From positions 1-10,653 of the forward strand of contig CAMNGO010000057.1 of NCBI GenBank assembly GCA_946538445.1: DNA of 10,653 nt, written 5' to 3'. The position numbers and the translations under genes are program-made. How positions within the stretch are numbered: the first letter of the stretch is position 1; every line of letters starts with the position of its first letter. Positions 6,912-10,653 of the stretch are shown in pieces. The notes below the pieces were generated by a model, which saw nothing but the letters and a program-made list of their open reading frames with translations, did no database searches and was not told where the DNA came from. Origin of the DNA: an uncultured Lachnospiraceae bacterium (lineage in GTDB: Bacteria > Bacillota > Clostridia > Lachnospirales > Lachnospiraceae).

Positions 6912-6941
6912 CAATCAGAATCGCCGAAGCGATTCTGATTG
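6912..6941 (-). promoter_or_regulatory. Very stable UUCG-capped intercistronic hairpin (tpiA-gpmI)
   Basis: A 13-bp perfect stem (6912-6924 with 6929-6941) is closed by C(UUCG)G in the minus-strand transcript, one of the most stable RNA tetraloops known. It lies 11 bases upstream of the gpmI Shine-Dalgarno and 20 bases past the tpiA stop. The sequence after it (AUUUACUUACU) is only moderately U-rich, so it could be a weak terminator, an mRNA-stabilising or processing element, or both. A small 5-bp inverted repeat (6942-6956) lies beside it. Confidence 0.7.
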
Positions 6942-6961
6942 TATCACATAATGATATTCGA

Positions 6962-7708
6962 TTATTTGTAATTTACGATACTTCCGAAATCTTCTTTCAG
7001 AGAAGCGCCACCAACCAGACCACCATCGATATCTTCCTGAGCAAACAGATCAGGAGCAGTCTTGGCATTAACAGAACCACCGTACTGGATACGGATTGCT
7101 GCAGCAGTAGCATCGTCATAGATCTCAGCGATACATTTACGGATCTCGCCGCAAACTTCCTGAGCTTGCTCTGTGGTAGCAGTCTTGCCGGTTCCGATAG
7201 CCCAGATTGGCTCGTAAGCGATCACAACTTTGACAGCCTGCTCTGCCGGAACATTCTGTAAGCCGATCTTAACCTGCTGACGGATGAAATCCATAGTCAC
7301 ACCCTGTTCTCTCTGTTCCAGGGACTCGCCACAGCACATGATCGGAATAAGGTTATGCTCGAGAGCTTTAAGAACCTTCTTATTGATGTCTGCATCGGTC
7401 TCTTTGAAGTATTCTCTTCTCTCGGAATGTCCCAATACGACATATTCAACACCGGCATCCACCAGCATGGCAGGGGAGATCTCGCCTGTGTAAGCACCGC
7501 TCTCCTCATAGTACATATTCTCAGCACCAACCTTGATATTCGTGCCTTTTACAGCTTCCACAACGGGAACGATATCGATGGCAGGAACACAGAATACAAC
7601 ATCAACATCATCACTGGCTACCAATGGTTTTAAAGTCTCAACTAATTTCACTGCCTCAGAAGGAGTTTTGTTCATCTTCCAGTTACCGGCAACAATTGTT
7701 CTACGCAT
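6962..7708 (-). CDS. tpiA: Triosephosphate isomerase
   Basis: Interconverts dihydroxyacetone phosphate and glyceraldehyde 3-phosphate. It is a homodimeric TIM barrel in the cytoplasm. The 248-residue product is full length. Catalytic residues are N9 and K11 (AGNWKMNKT), H94 (LGHSERREYF) and E166 (AYEPIWAIGTGK, start of the mobile loop). The phosphate-binding IQYGGSVNAKTAP and GGLVGGASL follow near the C-terminus. The ATG at 7708 is preceded by GAGGAAG at a slightly long spacing of about nine bases. It starts 37 bp after pgk with no terminator between, so they share a transcript. Confidence 0.98.
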   Translation of the reverse strand: MRRTIVAGNWKMNKTPSEAVKLVETLKPLVASDDVDVVFCVPAIDIVPVVEAVKGTNIKVGAENMYYEESGAYTGEISPAMLVDAGVEYVVLGHSERREYFKETDADINKKVLKALEHNLIPIMCCGESLEQREQGVTMDFIRQQVKIGLQNVPAEQAVKVVIAYEPIWAIGTGKTATTEQAQEVCGEIRKCIAEIYDDATAAAIRIQYGGSVNAKTAPDLFAQEDIDGGLVGGASLKEDFGSIVNYK

Positions 7709-7745
7709 AATTTATCTTCCTCTTTTCATTATATTGTTATGGTAT

Positions 7746-8957
7746 CTATTTATCGTTGGCTGCAGCCACACCCGGCAATTCCTTTCCTTCCAGGAATTCC
7801 AGAGATGCTCCGCCACCTGTGGAGATGTGGGACATCTTAGCACCGTATCCAAGCTGGTTTACAGCAGCTGCGGAGTCACCGCCACCGATGATGGTAGTAG
7901 CGTCCGTCTCAGCCAATGCAGCGGCAACTGCCTTGGTACCTGTTGCAAGAATCGGATTCTCGAATACACCCATAGGTCCGTTCCATACAACTGTCTTGGC
8001 AGATTTTACAGCGTCGGAGTAAAGCTCGATGGTCTTGGGTCCGATATCCATGCCCATCTTGTCAGCAGGAATCTTGTCGGAATCAACAACAACTGTTGCG
8101 ATCTCTGCATCGATCGGATTCGGGAACTCATCGGTACATACGGTATCGATGGGGAGAAGAAGCTGTTTGCCAAGTTTTTCTGCCTTGTCCATCATTTCTT
8201 TACAGTAATCGATCTTGGTGTCATCCAGAAGGGATTTTCCAATCTCATAACCCTTTGCCTTCAGGAAAGTATAAGCCATACCTCCACCGATGATCAGGGT
8301 GTCACATTTCTCCAGAAGGTTGGAGATAACATTTAATTTGTCTGCCACTTTCGCGCCGCCTAAGATAGCAACGAAAGGACGAACCGGGTTCTCAACGGCA
8401 TTGCCGAGGAAATCGATCTCCTTCTGCATCAGATAGCCGACCACAGCAGTATCTACCAGAGCAGAAACGCCGACGTTGGAACAGTGTGCCCGGTGAGCGG
8501 TACCGAAAGCATCATTGACAAATACATCACATAAAGAAGCAAGATCCTTGGAGAATGCTTCTCCGTTCTTGGTCTCTTCCTTGCGGAAACGTGTGTTCTC
8601 AAGCAGGATGACATCGCCATCTTTCATTGCTTCCACAGCTGCTCTTGCATTTGGCCCTACCACTTCACGGTCAGCGGCAAATTTTACTTCCTGTCCGAGA
8701 AGTTCGGAAAGACGTACTGCCACGGGAGCTAATGTCTTGGTAGTGTAATCTTCCTCAGTCTTTACCTTGCCCAGGTGAGAACAAAGAATCACTTTACCGC
8801 CGTCAGCGATAAGTTTCTTAATGGTCGGAAGAGCTGCCACAAGACGGTTCTCATCGGTGATCTTTCCATCTTTCAAGGGAACATTGAAATCGCATCTGCA
8901 GAGAACGCGAAGGCCTTTTACATTGATATCATCTACTGATTTTTTATTTAATCCCAT
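7746..8957 (-). CDS. pgk: Phosphoglycerate kinase
   Basis: Transfers phosphate from 1,3-bisphosphoglycerate to ADP, the first ATP-yielding step of lower glycolysis. It is a cytoplasmic monomer with two Rossmann-like lobes. The 403-residue product is close to the usual bacterial length. The N-lobe shows the substrate motif CRCDFNVPLKDG (residues 20-31), SHLGKVK and LLENTRFRKEE. The nucleotide lobe shows ILGGAKVADKLNV, WNGPMGVFE and IIGGGDSAAAVNQLG, ending with MSHISTGGGASLEFLEGK. The ATG at 8957 has AGGAGG seven bases upstream. An intrinsic terminator lies between gap and pgk. I found no convincing promoter in the short gap, so pgk probably depends on read-through from gap or on a weak promoter I cannot recognise. 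Confidence 0.98.
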   Translation of the reverse strand: MGLNKKSVDDINVKGLRVLCRCDFNVPLKDGKITDENRLVAALPTIKKLIADGGKVILCSHLGKVKTEEDYTTKTLAPVAVRLSELLGQEVKFAADREVVGPNARAAVEAMKDGDVILLENTRFRKEETKNGEAFSKDLASLCDVFVNDAFGTAHRAHCSNVGVSALVDTAVVGYLMQKEIDFLGNAVENPVRPFVAILGGAKVADKLNVISNLLEKCDTLIIGGGMAYTFLKAKGYEIGKSLLDDTKIDYCKEMMDKAEKLGKQLLLPIDTVCTDEFPNPIDAEIATVVVDSDKIPADKMGMDIGPKTIELYSDAVKSAKTVVWNGPMGVFENPILATGTKAVAAALAETDATTIIGGGDSAAAVNQLGYGAKMSHISTGGGASLEFLEGKELPGVAAANDK

Positions 8958-8999
8958 CGTTATTCCTCCTGTATCAGTAATTGAAATATCCTATTATGG

Positions 9000-9032
9000 A
9001 AAAAAACGGGTCCGGCCCAAACGACCGGACCC
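9000..9032 (-). terminator. Intrinsic terminator between gap and pgk
   Basis: An 8-bp perfect GC-rich stem (9008-9015 with 9025-9032) with a nine-base loop is followed in the minus-strand transcript by G and a run of seven U (9006-9000). It lies 33 bases after the gap stop. It probably separates a gap-only message from a longer read-through message. Confidence 0.85.
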
Positions 9033-9065
9033 ATGTCTGGATCAATTATAAGAACGGTGTACCGA

Positions 9066-10082
9066 TTATGCTAACTCAGCAAAATATTTGATAGTACGAA
9101 CCATCTGAGATGTGTAGCTGTTCTCATTATCATACCATGAAACAACCTGAACCTCATATAAATCATCGGCAACCTTGTTAACCATTGTCTGTGTTGCATC
9201 GAATAAGGAACCAAATGTCATACCAACGATATCGGAGGATACGATCTCATCTGTATTGTAACCGAAGGACTCATTGGAAGCAGCCTTCATAGCGGCATTG
9301 ATACCTTCTACAGTCACATCAGCACCTTTAACAACAGCTGTCAGGATTGTGGTGGAACCTGTAGGTGTAGGAACACGCTGAGCAGCACCGATAAGTTTGC
9401 CATTGAGCTCAGGGATAACAAGGCCGATTGCCTTAGCTGCGCCTGTGCTGTTAGGAACGATGTTGCAAGCTGCTGCACGGGATCTTCTCTTGTCACCCTT
9501 ACGCTGTGGTCCGTCCAGAGTCATCTGGTCGCCTGTGTAAGCGTGGATTGTGCACATAATACCAGCCTGGATTGCTGCGTACTTGTTAAGAGCGTCAGCC
9601 ATAGGTGCCAGACAGTTTGTGGTACAGGAAGCAGCGGAGATGATGGTATCATCAGCTTTAAGAATGTCGTGGTTTACGTTAAATACTACTGTAGGAAGGT
9701 CATTGCCTGCAGGTGCAGAGATGACAACCTTCTTAGCGCCAGCATTGATATGAGCCTGAGCTTTTGCTTTGCTTGTGTAGAAGCCGGAGCACTCAAGAAC
9801 TACGTCAACACCAATCTCACCCCATGGGCAGTTGTTAGCATCCGGGAAAGCATAGATCTTAATCTCTTTTCCGTCTACTGTGATGGAATCTTCGCCAGCG
9901 GAAACTGTGGATGCAAGAGCATATGTTCCCTGAGAAGAATCATACTTTAATAAGTGAGCCAGCATGTCCGGGCTTGTCAGATCGTTGATAGCAACAACTT
10001 CATAACCTTCAGCACCAAACATCTGTCTGAAAGCCAGACGGCCGATACGTCCGAATCCATTGATTGCAACTTTTACTGCCAT
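9066..10082 (-). CDS. gap: Glyceraldehyde-3-phosphate dehydrogenase (NAD-dependent, glycolytic)
   Basis: Oxidises and phosphorylates glyceraldehyde 3-phosphate to 1,3-bisphosphoglycerate with reduction of NAD. It is a cytoplasmic tetramer. The 338-residue product is full length. The dinucleotide fold opens with INGFGRIGRLAFR, and D34 in AINDL is the residue expected for NAD over NADP. The catalytic pair is C153 (SAASCTTNCLAP) and H180 (CTIHAYTGDQ). The phosphate-site signatures are VPNSTGAAKAIG and RVPTPTGSTT, and the end has SWYDNENSYTSQMVRT. The ATG at 10082 has AGGAGGA ten bases upstream. It has its own promoter and a terminator after it, so much of its message is probably monocistronic. 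No adjacent cggR-type regulator is seen. Confidence 0.98.
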   Translation of the reverse strand: MAVKVAINGFGRIGRLAFRQMFGAEGYEVVAINDLTSPDMLAHLLKYDSSQGTYALASTVSAGEDSITVDGKEIKIYAFPDANNCPWGEIGVDVVLECSGFYTSKAKAQAHINAGAKKVVISAPAGNDLPTVVFNVNHDILKADDTIISAASCTTNCLAPMADALNKYAAIQAGIMCTIHAYTGDQMTLDGPQRKGDKRRSRAAACNIVPNSTGAAKAIGLVIPELNGKLIGAAQRVPTPTGSTTILTAVVKGADVTVEGINAAMKAASNESFGYNTDEIVSSDIVGMTFGSLFDATQTMVNKVADDLYEVQVVSWYDNENSYTSQMVRTIKYFAELA

Positions 10083-10128
10083 GATAAATTCCTCCTAAGT
10101 TAGTGATAATTAATATACTGCATCTGCC

Positions 10129-10142
10129 GGTCATACATGACC
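10129..10142. repeat. Palindrome in the gap leader
   Basis: GGTCAT-AC-ATGACC is a 6+6 perfect inverted repeat, about 30-43 bases downstream of the predicted gap transcription start. As DNA it looks like a dimeric repressor site. As RNA it would make only a 5-bp hairpin. It is flanked by direct copies of GCATCTG (10120-10126 and 10157-10163), and just upstream lies a perfect TTGACA (10167-10162) without a good -10. No regulator can be named. Confidence 0.45.
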
Positions 10143-10177
10143 TACAGACTGATCTGGCATCTGTCAAATCTTTAACT

Positions 10178-10206
10178 ATTTTACCTAATTATCCGTTATA
10201 TTTCAA
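10178..10206 (-). promoter_or_regulatory. Sigma-A-type promoter for gap
   Basis: The -35 box TTGAAA (10206-10201) and the -10 box TAAAAT (10183-10178) have an exact 17-bp spacer. Each differs from consensus at one position. The start would be near 10171, giving a leader of about 88 bases that contains the palindrome at 10129-10142. The upstream region (10207-10260) is very AT-rich and could act as an UP element. Confidence 0.75.
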
Positions 10207-10288
10207 GTCTTAAATCATAATTATTTCATATATTTTTATAATATAATGCTTTCTATAGCAAATCTATATCATTTATACAAAAATCCGG

Positions 10289-10318
10289 TTGAAATGAACT
10301 CCGGGTTCATAGTATCAT
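10289..10318 (+). promoter_or_regulatory. Candidate promoter for the PHP phosphatase gene
   Basis: TTGAAA (10289-10294) and TATCAT (10313-10318) are separated by 18 bp, each one base off consensus. The start would be near 10325, about 25 bases before the ATG at 10350. The spacer contains an inverted repeat described separately. An alternative TATAATATAAT at 10237-10247 has perfect -10 boxes but no recognisable -35. Confidence 0.5.
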
Positions 10319-10322
10319 GAAC
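10294..10322. repeat. Three ATGAAC half-sites overlapping the PHP gene promoter
   Basis: ATGAAC (10294-10299), GTTCAT (10305-10310) and ATGAAC (10317-10322) form two overlapping inverted repeats with spacers of five and six bases. Half-site starts are 11 and 12 bases apart, near one helical turn. They cover the -35/-10 spacer and the -10 box, where a repressor would act. The regulator is unknown. Confidence 0.45.
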
Positions 10323-10349
10323 TAAAAATTGGAAATAGAGGTATTATAT

Positions 10350-10653
10350 ATGATCAGAACTGACTCCCACCTTCACACATCTTTCTCATCCGATTCGGAC
10401 ATCCCCATGGAAGAAATGGTCCTAGCCGCCATCTTGGCAGGGATGGAATCCATCTGTTTTACGGAGCATGTGGACCCTGATTTTCCCGATACGGAAGAGC
10501 CGTTAAGTTTTATGATAGACTTCGATCGCTATGAAGCGGAATGCCAGCGATTAAAAGCCAAATACAGTGAACGGATCTGCCTTCTTCACGGTATCGAACT
10601 GGGCATACAGCCGCATCTGGGCCAGGTCTGTGCCGATCTCTACTCCACTTACG
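10350..10653 (+). CDS. PHP-family phosphatase, HisJ/histidinol-phosphatase type (3' end beyond window)
   Basis: The first 101 codons of a PHP-domain metal-dependent phosphoesterase are present. HisJ-type members dephosphorylate histidinol phosphate in histidine synthesis, which is the usual annotation for this subgroup. The N-terminus RTDSHLHTSFSSDSD contains the HxH metal motif (H7, H9) with D15. ICFTEHVDPDF gives H40 and D42. LLHGIELGIQPHL gives the ligand E83 and H89. The ATG at 10350 has AGAGG eight bases upstream. It is transcribed away from gap across 267 bp. Specificity for histidinol phosphate is inferred from family resemblance. No other histidine gene is in view, so hisJ is not assigned as a symbol. 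Confidence 0.85.
   Translation, partial: MIRTDSHLHTSFSSDSDIPMEEMVLAAILAGMESICFTEHVDPDFPDTEEPLSFMIDFDRYEAECQRLKAKYSERICLLHGIELGIQPHLGQVCADLYSTY

Noticed and set aside
7533..8336. 267-codon plus-strand open frame overlapping tpiA and pgk
   Set aside because: It lies antisense to two unmistakable glycolytic genes, shows no recognisable motif and has no ribosome site I would trust. It is a shadow of the codon bias of the real genes.
10237..10247. TATAATATAAT as the main plus-strand promoter for the PHP gene
   Set aside because: Perfect -10 boxes but no acceptable -35 at 16-18 bp, in a generally AT-rich stretch. Kept only as an alternative to 10289-10318.

Overview
The window looks like the chromosome of a low-to-mid-GC Gram-positive anaerobe of the Clostridia, most likely a Lachnospiraceae-type gut bacterium. 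The evidence is the Firmicutes glycolytic order gap-pgk-tpiA-gpmI, the co-linear secG-rnr pair, strong GGAGG Shine-Dalgarno sites, a typical Gram-positive lipoprotein signal, and a methionine aminopeptidase with an N-terminal SEC-C zinc motif. The family assignment is inference. No genus can be named from the sequence alone.

Nine of the ten genes lie on the minus strand and read right to left. In transcription order: gap (10082-9066) has its own well-matched promoter and is followed by an intrinsic terminator. Next comes pgk-tpiA-gpmI (8957-5343), with a very stable UUCG-capped hairpin between tpiA and gpmI and a terminator after gpmI. Then come a SEC-C methionine aminopeptidase gene and a DEDDh exonuclease gene (5252-3489), a lipoprotein of the BMP/PnrA/Med substrate-binding family (3431-2166), and secG (2079-1843) behind a near-consensus promoter. 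Last is rnr (from 1756, running off the left edge before its S1 domain). At the right edge one plus-strand gene, a PHP-family phosphatase of the HisJ type (10350 onward, cut by the window end), diverges from gap across a 267-bp AT-rich control region.

Functionally the core is lower glycolysis (GAPDH, PGK, TIM and cofactor-independent phosphoglycerate mutase). It sits next to protein secretion (SecG), N-terminal Met removal and RNA turnover (RNase R, probable exonuclease). Enolase and the CggR repressor, which flank this cluster in Bacillus, are absent here. Three other genes occupy the space between gpmI and secG.

For secG, the BMP lipoprotein gene, map and gpmI, the longest open frame starts at a GTG or TTG that sits on or beside the Shine-Dalgarno sequence. 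I moved each start to the downstream ATG. I see no mobile element, CRISPR array, tRNA or rRNA, and nothing that clearly amounts to a new system. The points most worth a second look are the orphan and diverged BMP lipoprotein, the three-half-site repeat in the PHP gene promoter, the UUCG hairpin before gpmI, and the gap leader palindrome.
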